Shown piece after piece: positions 41,248 through 50,322 of a DNA stretch of 64,000 nt. The stretch is from JAGIBJ01 sp032119595 (GTDB lineage Bacteria > Actinomycetota > Thermoleophilia > Solirubrobacterales > Solirubrobacteraceae), in NCBI GenBank assembly GCA_032119595.1, contig JAUMBQ010000001.1, forward strand, positions 434,001-498,000. Direction: 5' to 3'. Made by a program: the position numbers and the translations under genes. The notes beneath the pieces were generated by a model. The model was not told the origin of the DNA. It did not search any database and worked only from the letters and a program-made list of their open reading frames with translations. Position 1 is the first letter of the stretch. Every line of letters starts with the position of its first letter.

Positions 41248-42446
41248 GCTGCGACCGGCCGGCCGTGCGCGATCGCGGAGATCTGGACCGACAGCGCGTC
41301 GAGCAGCAACGCCTCGGATGCGTTCACTCGAAGTGCGAACCGCGACCGTTCGACGAGTTCGACGCAGTCAGCCAGGCGCGGGGCGGCGCGGCGACGCTCG
41401 TCGTCCGTGGCGGCAATTCCCGCGAGGGTGTCGTGCAGCGCGCCAATCCGGTCGACCGCGCGGATCACGTCCTCGGCGCCCTGAGCGAGCACCCAGAGAT
41501 CGCGCAGCCACGTCGCCGTGAGCGAGAGCGCCGCATCCAGCTCAGCCGAGCGCGCCTGGCGCATCGCGCGCTTGGCGCGCTCTTCGACGACCCGGTTGAA
41601 GCTCGTCTTGTCGCGCCCTTCCAGGTGCTCCATCGCTGGCTCTCCCGACTCCACGACGAGTTCCGAAGCACGCACGCCCGCCTCGGTTGCACGGTCGAGA
41701 ATCGGCTGCCATGGCGCCGCGACATCGCCGCGGATGGCGCCGATCGCGAAGGCCTCGGCGGCTTGGCGGAGCGGGAGCCCGCGCTCCGGATCGGCCAAGG
41801 TGCGGGCCAGCCCGGAATCGGCCCCGGCCAGCCCGGCAGCACTGCGCGCGAGTTCGTGCGGCACGCCCGTCGCCTCAAGCTTCTTGATCAGCGCAGACTG
41901 CGTGAGCCCCTGCATCCGGACCCGCTGGCAGCGGCTCGCGATGGTGTCCATCACTTCGCCAGGCCGGTCGCTCAGCATCAATAGGTGGACGTACGCCGGC
42001 GGCTCTTCGATCGTCTTGAGCAGGCGGTTGGCCGCGGAGTCGTTGAGTCGATCGACGTCCTGGATCACGAAGACGCGCCGCGACGCGACCAGCGGCGTCG
42101 AACCGGCGGCCGACAGCACCTGCTCTTCGACGTCCTCGACCAGGATGCCGGCGGCGCTCGACGGCACCACCCACGCGAGATCCGGGTGCACGCGGCGCGC
42201 GACTCTGGTGCGCAAATCGTCGGTTACGGCGTCAGGCGTGAGCGGGCCCTCGGCCCGAGGCGTTGCCAACGCCGCCGCGGCAAGCTCGGCAGCCAGCGCG
42301 CTCTTGCCGCTCCCACTCGGGCCGGTGATCAGATACGCGTGCGACAGCGGATGCGTGCCAGCGGCGACCCCGGCCAGCACGGCTTTGGCATGGGGCTGCG
42401 TTTCGAGCAGGGCGCGGAGTCCGTCGGCAGGCACCCGCTCATTCAA
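41244..42446 (-). CDS. holB: DNA polymerase III subunit delta'
   Basis: 400 aa clamp-loader AAA+ protein. Walker A GPSGSGKSAL near residue 45, AAGILVEDVEEQVLSAA, VFVIQDVDRLNDSAANRLLKTIEEPP (Walker B variant and sensor region) and the SRC motif IASRCQRVRM are typical of delta'. It loads the beta clamp as part of the delta/tau/delta' complex. No zinc-binding Cys set is visible in the expected region. Upstream is rarA, downstream the coupled membrane protein; tmk, a common neighbour, is absent here. Confidence 0.88.
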   Translation of the reverse strand: MNERVPADGLRALLETQPHAKAVLAGVAAGTHPLSHAYLITGPSGSGKSALAAELAAAALATPRAEGPLTPDAVTDDLRTRVARRVHPDLAWVVPSSAAGILVEDVEEQVLSAAGSTPLVASRRVFVIQDVDRLNDSAANRLLKTIEEPPAYVHLLMLSDRPGEVMDTIASRCQRVRMQGLTQSALIKKLEATGVPHELARSAAGLAGADSGLARTLADPERGLPLRQAAEAFAIGAIRGDVAAPWQPILDRATEAGVRASELVVESGEPAMEHLEGRDKTSFNRVVEERAKRAMRQARSAELDAALSLTATWLRDLWVLAQGAEDVIRAVDRIGALHDTLAGIAATDDERRRAAPRLADCVELVERSRFALRVNASEALLLDALSVQISAIAHGRPVAA

Positions 42447-42508
42447 GCACCCGAGGCCGCGCTACTCGCCGACCCCTGCCCGGGCGGCCATTTCGTGCCT
42501 ACGCGCGC

Positions 42509-43966
42509 TTACCGCGGCGGCTCGTCGCCGGGGCGGTGCACGCGATCGGGGAGCGGCCGTTGGCGGGCCTTGGCGATCTCGCGCAAACGCTCGCCGAAGC
42601 GGCCCTCGGTGTCGGCTGGCGGGTCGTAGAAGCGCAGGTCCTCGAGCCCCTCCGGCATGACGGGCTGCGTCGACAGCTTGCCGGGCTGCTGGTGCGGGTC
42701 TTCGTAGCCGACGCCGCGGCCGAGCTTCTTCGCCCCGGCGTAGGACGCGCCGCGCATTGCCTGAGGTGGCGTCTTGGCTCCGAAGCGGCGCACATGGTCG
42801 CGGGCAGCGTTGATGGCGTTGTAGGCGGCTTTGCTCTTGGGCGCAAGCGCGAGCCGGATGGTGGCCTGCGACAGCGCGAACTGGCACTCCGGCATCCCGA
42901 TGTGCTCGACGGCATGGGCCGCTGCCGAGGCCACTTGAAGGGCGCCCGGGTCGGCGTTGCCGATGTCCTCACTCGCGAGCACCAGGATGCGTCGCACGAT
43001 GTACCGCGGATCCTCGCCGCCTTCGAGCATCACCGCGAGGTAATACAGCGCCGCATCGGGATCCGACGCGCGCACCGACTTGATGAAGGCCGAGATCGTG
43101 TCGTAGTGCTGGTCGCGGTCTTTGTCGTACCGGACCGCACGCCGCTGCAGCGCCTCTTCGGCACCAGCGAGGTCGACCTCCGGCGCACTCAGATCGGCGG
43201 CGTCGGAACCCTCGCCGCTGCGCATCGCGATCGCTGCCCTCGCCGCGGACTCAATCGCGCCGAGCGCCGTGCGGGCATCGCCCGCGCTACGGACCGCGAG
43301 GAAGTCGATGGCCTCATCAGTGGCGGTGACCGGCGAGAGCGGCCCCGCAATGGCCCGGCGCAGCAGCACGCGCAGGTCGTCGTCTGAGAGGAGCTGCAGC
43401 TCGTAGACCCGCATCCTCGACAGCAGCGCACTGTTGACCTCGAAGTAGGGGTTTTCGGTCGTCGCACCGATGAGCGTGATCGTGCCGTCCTCCACCGACG
43501 GCAGCAGCGTGTCCTGCTGCGCCTTGTTGAAGCGATGGATCTCGTCGAGGAAGAGCACGGTCCGGGCCCCGCGCTGCTTGCGATTCACCGCGCGCGCCAA
43601 GACCTCGCGTACCTGCGCCCGACCGACCTCCACCGCGCTGAGCTCCTCCACGACGGCGCCCGCATGCCCGGCGACGAGTCGCGCAAGCGTCGTCTTGCCG
43701 GTGCCGGGCGGCCCGAACAGCACCATCGACTCCGGGTCGCCGGCGGCGATCCGCGCACGCAGCGCGGTCGGCGCCTCAGGCGTGCCGAGCAGATGCGTCT
43801 GCCCGACCACCTCGTCGATCGACGACGGCCGAAGCCGAGCAGCCAGCGGCGAACCGGGCCCCGGAGCGGCCGGAGCCTCGTCGGCCGTCACACGGGCGGC
43901 AACCTCTGCCGCGGTGTCGGCGATCTCGCCGGCGCCGAAGAGCCCTGGGTCGCCGACGTCTGCCAT
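42509..43966 (-). CDS. rarA: Replication-associated recombination protein A (RarA/MgsA)
   Basis: 485 aa. AAA+ ATPase: PSSIDEVVGQTHLLG at the start, Walker A GPPGTGKT, Walker B LFLDEIHRFNKAQQD, sensor ATTENPYFEVNSALLSR. The C-terminal half carries the MgsA tetramerisation region (DAALYYLAVMLEGGEDPRYIVRRI, ASEDIGNADP). RarA acts at stalled forks and binds SSB. Length is slightly above E. coli RarA because of an extended N-terminus (about 35 Ala-rich residues). Same strand as holB, 62 bp apart. Confidence 0.93.
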   Translation of the reverse strand: MADVGDPGLFGAGEIADTAAEVAARVTADEAPAAPGPGSPLAARLRPSSIDEVVGQTHLLGTPEAPTALRARIAAGDPESMVLFGPPGTGKTTLARLVAGHAGAVVEELSAVEVGRAQVREVLARAVNRKQRGARTVLFLDEIHRFNKAQQDTLLPSVEDGTITLIGATTENPYFEVNSALLSRMRVYELQLLSDDDLRVLLRRAIAGPLSPVTATDEAIDFLAVRSAGDARTALGAIESAARAAIAMRSGEGSDAADLSAPEVDLAGAEEALQRRAVRYDKDRDQHYDTISAFIKSVRASDPDAALYYLAVMLEGGEDPRYIVRRILVLASEDIGNADPGALQVASAAAHAVEHIGMPECQFALSQATIRLALAPKSKAAYNAINAARDHVRRFGAKTPPQAMRGASYAGAKKLGRGVGYEDPHQQPGKLSTQPVMPEGLEDLRFYDPPADTEGRFGERLREIAKARQRPLPDRVHRPGDEPPR

Positions 43967-44017
43967 GACGCGAGCGTAGCGGTCGTCCGGCGACGACCGC
44001 CAAGGTCCGGACTGCCC

Positions 44018-44209
44018 TCACCCGCTCCTTGCGCCGCGCGCGCCCGCTCGCGCCTGGGCGCGGCGGTATCGCCGGGCGCGCCACCACGCACCCGCACCGG
44101 TCATCAGCACGAGCGCGCCGGGGCCAGCTCCGAGCATCTCTTCCACGGGGACCCCGCCGACGTGTCCCACCACGCCGGCGAGCGCCGCTCCTAGGGCAGT
44201 GAATCCCAC
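44018..44209 (-). CDS. Small hydrophobic protein (uncertain)
   Basis: 63 aa from a GTG lying one base after the amine oxidase stop. Two hydrophobic stretches (TALGAALAGVVGHVGG and GAGPGALVLMTGAGAWW) followed by an Arg-rich tail suggest a small membrane protein. The position, directly after the upstream stop, supports translation by reinitiation, but no homologue is recalled and it may be chance. Confidence 0.35.
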   Translation of the reverse strand: MGFTALGAALAGVVGHVGGVPVEEMLGAGPGALVLMTGAGAWWRARRYRRAQARAGARGARSG

Positions 44210-44210
44210 C

Positions 44211-46226
44211 TCAGTGCCCGTGATGGGCGCACTGGTCCCCGTGGCCGTGACCCGCAGCCGTTGTCCTCGGCATGTCCAGCGACGGGTTGCCGTCGAAGAA
44301 GCCGCTCGGCTTGAGCTTGAACCCGATGTGATGCACTGGCATCACGGGCCAGTCCTCGGGACGGACCACGTGGTGGGCGCAGAACGTGTACCAAACGACC
44401 ACGTCCGTGTCGGCCGTCGGGCGGTTCGCCTTCGTCCACTCCGGAAGGCCCTGGCCACCCGGGTGCTGGTACGGGTAGTCGCCCGCGGGGTACCGCTCGG
44501 ACTCCTCGTACGGCGTGACCCACACGGTCTTCTGGTTGAACGCGCCGCGCGGAGCGAACAGGCCATCCGGGTTCTGCAGCGGGATCGCCGTCGCGCCCGG
44601 CTCGATCTTGTACGCCGTGGGCTCGCCGACGAAGTTCTTCTTCTCCGAACTCTGGATCTTCCAATAGCGCGCGGTGTACGGATCGACCACGCGCTCGCCG
44701 GCGGTCTCCGTGTCGAGCACGGTGTTCTTGACCTTCCACGTGTTGCCGTTCGGGTTCTCAGGACCCATCGGCACCGCGACCGAGTCGACCTCCACCACCG
44801 AGTTGACCGGCCCGTCGATCTCGGGATCGATGCGCACGTTGAAGAAGTGCTGATGGTGGGCGCCATAGAGGCCCGGCGCGAGCTTGGCGCCGTACTCCGG
44901 ATCACCCTTGGCCGGGTCGTACGCGGCCGTCGACAGGATGCCACTGAGCTTGGCCTCGAACTCGATGGTGCCATCGGTGTAGAGGTGCCAGAAGAACCCG
45001 TACTCGTAGTTGCCGACCGTCGCGATCATCGAGATCACGAGCCTCCGCAGCCGACGGACCTCGACCTCGCCGTTGCGGAAATCGGTGTGCTTCCAGCCGA
45101 CGCCGTAGTCCTCCTCATGCATGCAGATCGCGTTCGGGATCACGAGCGGCTGACCGTCCTGGTCGTGGCAGACACCATCGAGGTAGGTGATGTCGCCGAG
45201 ACAGTCGCAGCCGAGTTCGAGCGGATTGGCGAGCCAGCCGACGCCGAGCTCGCCCATGTCGAAGACGTTCTTGAAGGCCTGCGTCGGGGACGGATCGGCG
45301 TACGGGATGAACATCTCCGCAAGCGAGATGCGATGCAGGATCGGGCGCAGCGTCGGGTTGGCCGGGTCGCCGTCCTGGTAGCCGATGCGGTGGAGCACGA
45401 TCCCCTCGCGCATGGTGAAGCCGATGCGGAAATCCCACTTCTGCCACTGCACGTGGTGTCCGTCGAGGGTGAAGCTCGGACCCTCCGGCTGCGTGATCTC
45501 GATCGGCTTCACATCGGCCCGCTCGCCCCACACGCGAGTGACGTTGTTCTCGTCGCCGATCATCAGCTCGGGCACGTAATTGCCGGACCGCTCGGGCAGC
45601 GGAATGATGCCGTAGTCGAAGACTTGCGCGACGGCCATGGCATCCACGTCGACCTCCACCACCAGCCCGTCGACCGGCTTGGCGTAGCCGTGGCCGCCGG
45701 GCTGGTCGCGCATCCACGTGAGGCCGCGCACGATGCGCCGCTCACTCGGGTGATCCTGCGGCCCCGTGTAACTGGCCGGCCACGGATCGATCATGCAGAG
45801 ATCGGTGTCCTCGATGCCGCGCTTCTTGACAGCGGCCTGCCACTCGGGGTTGGCTTTGATCGTCTCCTCCACGCCGATCATCTCCTCCATGGTCACCTGG
45901 GCCTGAACGCCCTCCTTGACCTCGAACGAGAGCAGCGTGTCCTCGGTGATCGACACCACCGCCTCGCACGTGGCTTTGGCGGTCAGGTCGCGGAAGACGC
46001 AGTGCGCCTCACGGGGCACGTTGGCCCCGGGCTCCCAAGCACGAATGACGTCCTTGGCTGGCTCCTTGAGCGAGATGAAGACGAACCGGGCGGCCTCACC
46101 GATGCCGGTTTCGCGGCGGACGATCTCGGCGGCGGCGACGAACTCCTCACCGGTGAGCGGCTCGAGCGGGTGCAGGGTGCCGGTGGCCTGGTCGGGGGTG
46201 GTGAGCGTGGCGGGTGGTGGGTTCAT
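44211..46226 (-). CDS. Copper-containing primary amine oxidase
   Basis: 671 aa. The topaquinone precursor Tyr is in ATVGNYEYGFFW; the catalytic-base Asp is in FKNVFDMGE; copper His pair HQH is in GAHHQHFFNVRID, and the third His is in MPVHHIGFKLKP. The enzyme oxidises primary amines (tyramine, phenethylamine, histamine) to aldehydes with H2O2 and ammonia. It is full length for the bacterial family. The next gene downstream (leftward) is a small hydrophobic frame; upstream is an APC permease 101 bp away, likely the amine transporter of the same operon. Confidence 0.95.
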   Translation of the reverse strand: MNPPPATLTTPDQATGTLHPLEPLTGEEFVAAAEIVRRETGIGEAARFVFISLKEPAKDVIRAWEPGANVPREAHCVFRDLTAKATCEAVVSITEDTLLSFEVKEGVQAQVTMEEMIGVEETIKANPEWQAAVKKRGIEDTDLCMIDPWPASYTGPQDHPSERRIVRGLTWMRDQPGGHGYAKPVDGLVVEVDVDAMAVAQVFDYGIIPLPERSGNYVPELMIGDENNVTRVWGERADVKPIEITQPEGPSFTLDGHHVQWQKWDFRIGFTMREGIVLHRIGYQDGDPANPTLRPILHRISLAEMFIPYADPSPTQAFKNVFDMGELGVGWLANPLELGCDCLGDITYLDGVCHDQDGQPLVIPNAICMHEEDYGVGWKHTDFRNGEVEVRRLRRLVISMIATVGNYEYGFFWHLYTDGTIEFEAKLSGILSTAAYDPAKGDPEYGAKLAPGLYGAHHQHFFNVRIDPEIDGPVNSVVEVDSVAVPMGPENPNGNTWKVKNTVLDTETAGERVVDPYTARYWKIQSSEKKNFVGEPTAYKIEPGATAIPLQNPDGLFAPRGAFNQKTVWVTPYEESERYPAGDYPYQHPGGQGLPEWTKANRPTADTDVVVWYTFCAHHVVRPEDWPVMPVHHIGFKLKPSGFFDGNPSLDMPRTTAAGHGHGDQCAHHGH

Positions 46227-46278
46227 GGCTGGGGGATCCTCAGAAAGTCGGGGTCGTGCGGGTGCTGGACACCCCGGC

Positions 46279-46302
46279 CCGCAGCGCCAGCTGGCGCTGC
46301 GG
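46279..46302. promoter_or_regulatory. 24-bp perfect palindrome
   Basis: CCGCAGCGCCAG directly followed by its reverse complement CTGGCGCTGCGG, no spacer. It lies between the permease stop (46328) and the amine oxidase start (46226). A regulator-binding site or an mRNA hairpin between two cotranscribed genes are both possible; there is no T-tract for a classical terminator. Confidence 0.5.
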
Positions 46303-46327
46303 ACTCAGGGAGCTGGATGCGAGCGCG

Positions 46328-47914
46328 TCAGGCGGTGGCGACGCCGTGCTCACGGGTGCCGTGCAGGGCCTCTTCGACGGGCGACTCGTCCGCTTCGAAG
46401 GCCCCGATGCGGGCGTAGGTGGACGGGACTTGCGCCTTCAGGTAGACCGCGAAGACCGCACCCAAGACGAAGACGGCGAGCGCCACCCACGGGAAGTACT
46501 TGATGAAGCCAGCGTCCGCGGCGCCACCGAGGCCGCCGCGATTGGCGACCAGCAGATACATCGCGCCGACCTGACCGAGACCACCAAGCAGTGGCGCCAG
46601 GCCGGTCTTCCACCAATGGAAGCCGTCCCTGGCCTCCGTGGCGAAGTAGCGGATGATCGCGAACGAACAGATCGCCTGGACCGCGAGGATCCCGAGCACG
46701 CCCAGGAGAGGCGTCCACGTGGCGAGCTTCACGAGCGAATCCAGCGTGGACGGGTAGGAGATCGTGAAGGCGAGGATCCACCCACCGACGATCCCGGTGA
46801 CCGCCATCGCGGCGTTGACGGGGGCGTGCCGGGTGGGATGCGTCTTGGCGAAGACGCTGGGAAGGATGCCCTCCCGAGCCAAGGAGAAGATGTATCGGGC
46901 GCCAGTGTTGAAGAAGGCCATGGCGCACGCGAACGAACTCGTGATCATCAGGAACTGGAACATCGTGGTGAGCCAGCCGCCCGCGAACGTGGTGGCGATC
47001 GGGTACCAAGCCGAGTCGGACTTGCCAGCGAACTGGGCAGCGACGCCCTCAGCGGCGCCCGTCTTGCCCCAGGCACTCACGAACACGACCGACATGAGGA
47101 TGTAGAACAGGCCAAGGCCGACCACCGATCCGTACGTCGCCACCTTCGCGATCCGCTTGGGGTCGCGCGACTCCTCCGCGTAGTTCGGCGCCATCTCAAA
47201 CCCGACCCACGACCAGAACGCCCCGAACAGCGCGATGCCGACCGCCGCCGTCCCGAACACCTGCACGGCGGCCTCATTGTCGAACAGCGCTGCCGGATTG
47301 AGCCCGTCGAGCACGATGCCGTCCGGCCCGCCGCCCTTGAGCAGGACGGCCACCGCTAGTGCCGTGAGGACGAGGATTTCGCCCACGAGCGCGACCCCGA
47401 GGACCTTCGCGGTCAGCTCGATGTCGTAGAACGCGAACGCCGACATCGCGGCCAGCGCGATGAACGAGTAGACCCAGCCGGACATCGCAAAGCCCGTCCA
47501 GTCCTCGATGGTCGTGGACGCGAAGTAGCCGAACGCTCCAAGGACGCCGGCCGCGAAGATGATGTAGCAAAGGGCGATCAGGACGCCGGAGCCGAGACCT
47601 GGGATTCCGCCCAGGCCGCGGGTGATGAAGGTGTAGAAGCCGCCGATCGAACTGACCCTGCGGCTCATCTCGATGTAGCCGACGGAGAAGATCGTCAGGA
47701 CGACCGTGGCGATCAGGAACGCGGCTGGGGCGGCGTACCCACTGCCGAGCACGGTGACCGGCACGTTGAACACCATCGCCGCGAGCGGGGCTGCTCCCGT
47801 GACGATCAGGAACAGGACCTGAACCGGTCCAAGGGCACCCTTGGCGAGCTTGCCGCTCGTCTCGGGATCGGACGCAGGCACAGACGCTGGGGGCGCGCCG
47901 ACAACGGAACTCAT
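46328..47914 (-). CDS. APC-family amino acid/amine permease
   Basis: 528 aa from the ATG at 47914. About 12-14 membrane segments. N-terminal LGPVQVLFLIVTGAAPLAAMVFNVPVTV, then GFYTFITRGLGGIPGLGSG, matches the APC superfamily permeases. The loop GWVYSFIALAAMSAFAFYDIELTAKVLG and the later GARYIFSLAREG are also typical. It lies upstream of the amine oxidase and probably imports its amine substrate. Divergent from the TetR gene at 48201. Confidence 0.88.
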   Translation of the reverse strand: MSSVVGAPPASVPASDPETSGKLAKGALGPVQVLFLIVTGAAPLAAMVFNVPVTVLGSGYAAPAAFLIATVVLTIFSVGYIEMSRRVSSIGGFYTFITRGLGGIPGLGSGVLIALCYIIFAAGVLGAFGYFASTTIEDWTGFAMSGWVYSFIALAAMSAFAFYDIELTAKVLGVALVGEILVLTALAVAVLLKGGGPDGIVLDGLNPAALFDNEAAVQVFGTAAVGIALFGAFWSWVGFEMAPNYAEESRDPKRIAKVATYGSVVGLGLFYILMSVVFVSAWGKTGAAEGVAAQFAGKSDSAWYPIATTFAGGWLTTMFQFLMITSSFACAMAFFNTGARYIFSLAREGILPSVFAKTHPTRHAPVNAAMAVTGIVGGWILAFTISYPSTLDSLVKLATWTPLLGVLGILAVQAICSFAIIRYFATEARDGFHWWKTGLAPLLGGLGQVGAMYLLVANRGGLGGAADAGFIKYFPWVALAVFVLGAVFAVYLKAQVPSTYARIGAFEADESPVEEALHGTREHGVATA

Positions 47915-48200
47915 GGGCAACCTCTTCTGGGGAAGTGACCGACCCCTGGGGATCAGAGCCGGTCGTTGCGGCGCAGTCTGGGGTCCGGACGGACGCGTCC
48001 ACATGGCCCGGTGGCCAAGAAGCGGCGCGCCTCGTAGGCCCTTCGGCCCAATGGCCTTACTTCAAGGCCTTTTCGTATCGGCGTACTGTTTTGCCGTGGT
48101 GCCGAGCGCGCCGAGCTGACGAGGAATCCGATGGAAACTGCAACGTCATTCCGGCTACGCGCCCCCGTTTCGCGGGACCACAGGACTACGATGCTTCGCT
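47915..48200. other. Divergent promoter region, permease and TetR
   Basis: 286 bp without a gene. It carries CGTATCGGCGTAC at 48074-48086, similar to a site upstream of the TetR at 19799, and the TACGAT -10 candidate for the TetR gene. No longer palindrome was found. Confidence 0.35.
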
Positions 48201-48878
48201 GTGGACCCGCGCCGAACTCTGATTGCCGACTCTGCACTGGCCGTGATCGCCGAGCGCGGCATGCGCGGACTCACCCATCTCGCGGTCGACGAGTACGCGT
48301 CTCTGCCCAAGGGATCGACGTCGTATTACTGCCGCAAGCGCATCGATCTCCTGCGACTGGCGCTCGAGCGACTGTTCGTGATCGACCGCGTCGAGCTGGA
48401 GGAGGTGTCGGCGACGCTCACGGCTGACGGACCGTTTCCCGAGGAGCACGTCACCGATGTGATGGCCGGCGTCGTCGAACACTGGCTCACCGAGCCGCGC
48501 CGATCGATCACCTACGCACGCTTTGAGCTGTTCCTGGCGGTGGCGCACGAGCCCGAACTGCGCGAGATGAACCAGGCGCACATGCTGGACATGGTCCAGC
48601 TCTTCTTGGCCGTGGGCGCCGCGACCGATCCACCCAAAGCCTTCGATCAGATCGCCACGACCGCCATGATGGCCGACGGGCTAATGCTGGTCGTCCTCCG
48701 CCAGGGACTCCCGACCCCGTCGCGAGCCGAGATCGTCCAACTCCTTGCCACGTCCATCGGCGGCGCGCCTCAGACCGCGCCCAGCGAAGACGCCCCAGAC
48801 CAGCAGGCCGTACCGTCGACGATCGGCCCTCCGGAAGAGCGCGTGATCGCGTCACTCTGGGGATCCGCGACCGACTGA
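48201..48878 (+). CDS. TetR-family transcriptional regulator
   Basis: 225 aa from a GTG. Helix-turn-helix in MDPRRTLIADSALAVIAER and LTHLAVDEYASLPKGSTSYYCRKR. Paralogue of the TetR at 29266. It diverges from the amine permease/oxidase operon and is the likely regulator of it. Short distance between TACGAT (48187-48192) and the GTG suggests a near-leaderless transcript. C-terminal 45 residues are low-complexity. Confidence 0.88.
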   Translation: MDPRRTLIADSALAVIAERGMRGLTHLAVDEYASLPKGSTSYYCRKRIDLLRLALERLFVIDRVELEEVSATLTADGPFPEEHVTDVMAGVVEHWLTEPRRSITYARFELFLAVAHEPELREMNQAHMLDMVQLFLAVGAATDPPKAFDQIATTAMMADGLMLVVLRQGLPTPSRAEIVQLLATSIGGAPQTAPSEDAPDQQAVPSTIGPPEERVIASLWGSATD

Positions 48879-48949
48879 CCGCACCTCACGGACCGACACC
48901 CCGGCAGCGTTGGCGGGCTGCGCAGCCGACTTGCCCGAGACGGCGGGGC

Positions 48950-49750
48950 CTAGAGGTCGCCGAGCAGCGCGCGGACGTTGTCCGCCGTCCATGCGGTGTG
49001 GGCCCGCATGGCCGCCGCGGCGGCCGACCCATCGCGCGCCGCGATCGCGTCGAGGATGGCTTGATGCTCGACGGCGGTGCGCTGCTGCCAGGTCGGACTC
49101 GCGGGCCGCGCGAGGAGCGCGTCGTTGAGGATCAGCCGGACCTGCACGATCGCCTCGTAGACGAAAGCGTTGTGGGTGGCCGACGCGATGCTGAGGTGGA
49201 AGGCGTTGTCGCGGGCCGTAAACGTGGCGTCGTCCTCGACGGTCGCAGCACTCTCGGCAGCATCGGTGATCGCGACGAGTTCCTCGTCCGTGCGTTCCGT
49301 AGCCGCGAGGGCCGCCGCGCTCGGCTCGACGATGTCGCGGAAGGTGAGGGCTTCGAGGATCGAGCGCTCACTGCGGCGCAGCCGGGCGAGGAGGTAGTCC
49401 CGAGCGAGATCGTCATCCTCGAGCGAAAGCACGAATGTGCCGCCGTGCCGCCCGCGTTTGGTGACGACGAGACGATCCGCTTCGAGCAACCGCAGCGCGG
49501 CCTGCACGGTTGCGCGGCCCACGCCGAACTCCTCGGCCAGCTCGCGGTCGGACGGCAGCGACTCGCCCGACCGCACGATCCGCAGGCCGATCCGTCGCCG
49601 GATCTCGTCGGCGACATGTTCGTGGGCTCGCTGCGGACGACCCCGCTCACCAAGGCCGAGCAGGTCGGCCTCGCGTTGCGCACGATCGGCGCCGCCCTGA
49701 CCCGGGTCGGGTTCAGGGCCAGGCGCCGAGGCGGGGAAGCGCAGGCTCAC
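48950..49750 (-). CDS. GntR/FadR-family transcriptional regulator
   Basis: 266 aa. A 40-residue extension precedes the winged-helix domain (HVADEIRRRIGLRIVRSGESLPSDRELAEEFGVGRATVQAALRLLEA). The C-terminal FCD ligand domain keeps the metal-binding residues: Asp in TARDNAFHLS, His in VEHQAI and MRAHTAWTADN. FCD regulators respond to small organic acids. It starts 10 bp after the stop of the hydrolase gene at 49761, so both are one operon and the hydrolase is its likely partner. Confidence 0.88.
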   Translation of the reverse strand: MSLRFPASAPGPEPDPGQGGADRAQREADLLGLGERGRPQRAHEHVADEIRRRIGLRIVRSGESLPSDRELAEEFGVGRATVQAALRLLEADRLVVTKRGRHGGTFVLSLEDDDLARDYLLARLRRSERSILEALTFRDIVEPSAAALAATERTDEELVAITDAAESAATVEDDATFTARDNAFHLSIASATHNAFVYEAIVQVRLILNDALLARPASPTWQQRTAVEHQAILDAIAARDGSAAAAAMRAHTAWTADNVRALLGDL

Positions 49751-49760
49751 GCTCGAACCC

Positions 49761-50276
49761 TCAGATGAGTTCGTGGCTCAGGACCAGCTTTGCGTGCTCC
49801 GACTCCGCCAGATCGACACCGCTGGGGAGCGCGCAACCGTCCTCGACCAGCGTGACGGCAAAGCCGAGGTCGGACGCGGCCTTGACCGTCTCTTCGATCG
49901 ACGTGTCGGCCGCCATGCCGACGATGACGATGGTGCTTGTGCCCGCGGCCCGAAGCTGCGCCTCGAGCGTCGTACTCAGGAACGCGTCTGGCGAATGCTT
50001 CGTAATAACCGGCTCCGCTCCTTCGGGCGCGACCGCGGGGTAGATCTCGGCGCCGGGGGTGCCGGCGACCAGGAGCGGAGCGCCCGGCGCGTCCGACAGG
50101 TGCTGAACATGGAAGATCGGCTCGGCGGAGTCGCGGAATGCCTCGAGCACCTGGCCGGCCACACGCGCTGCCGCCTCGGGCTCGTGCAGCGGGGATGCTC
50201 CGCCGGGGAAGAAGTCGTGCTGGATGTCGACGATGAGCAGCGCGCGGGACAAGATGGTGCCTTCCTGGGAAAGCAC
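49761..50276 (-). CDS. Isochorismatase-fold (cysteine hydrolase-like) protein, catalytic Cys replaced
   Basis: 171 aa from a GTG; a TTG at 50252 with AGGAAGG upstream is an alternative. Fold markers: LLIVDIQHDFFPGG (catalytic Asp), VITKHSPDAFL (catalytic Lys), VIVGMAADTSIEETVKAASDLGF. In most family members the last motif reads D-x-C-V with the nucleophilic Cys; here it is D-T-S-I. Either it uses Ser, or it is a non-hydrolase homologue. Family members hydrolyse nicotinamide, carbamoyl-sarcosine or similar. Regulated presumably by the GntR gene downstream. Confidence 0.78.
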   Translation of the reverse strand: MLSQEGTILSRALLIVDIQHDFFPGGASPLHEPEAAARVAGQVLEAFRDSAEPIFHVQHLSDAPGAPLLVAGTPGAEIYPAVAPEGAEPVITKHSPDAFLSTTLEAQLRAAGTSTIVIVGMAADTSIEETVKAASDLGFAVTLVEDGCALPSGVDLAESEHAKLVLSHELI

Positions 50277-50322
50277 CAGCGTATGGATTCAGGCGCGCCC
50301 GCGGTGTGTTCCCGCGCTTGAC

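Noticed and set aside
44199..46418. 739-codon plus-strand open frame opposite the amine oxidase
   Set aside because: Antisense shadow of a gene with all cofactor residues.
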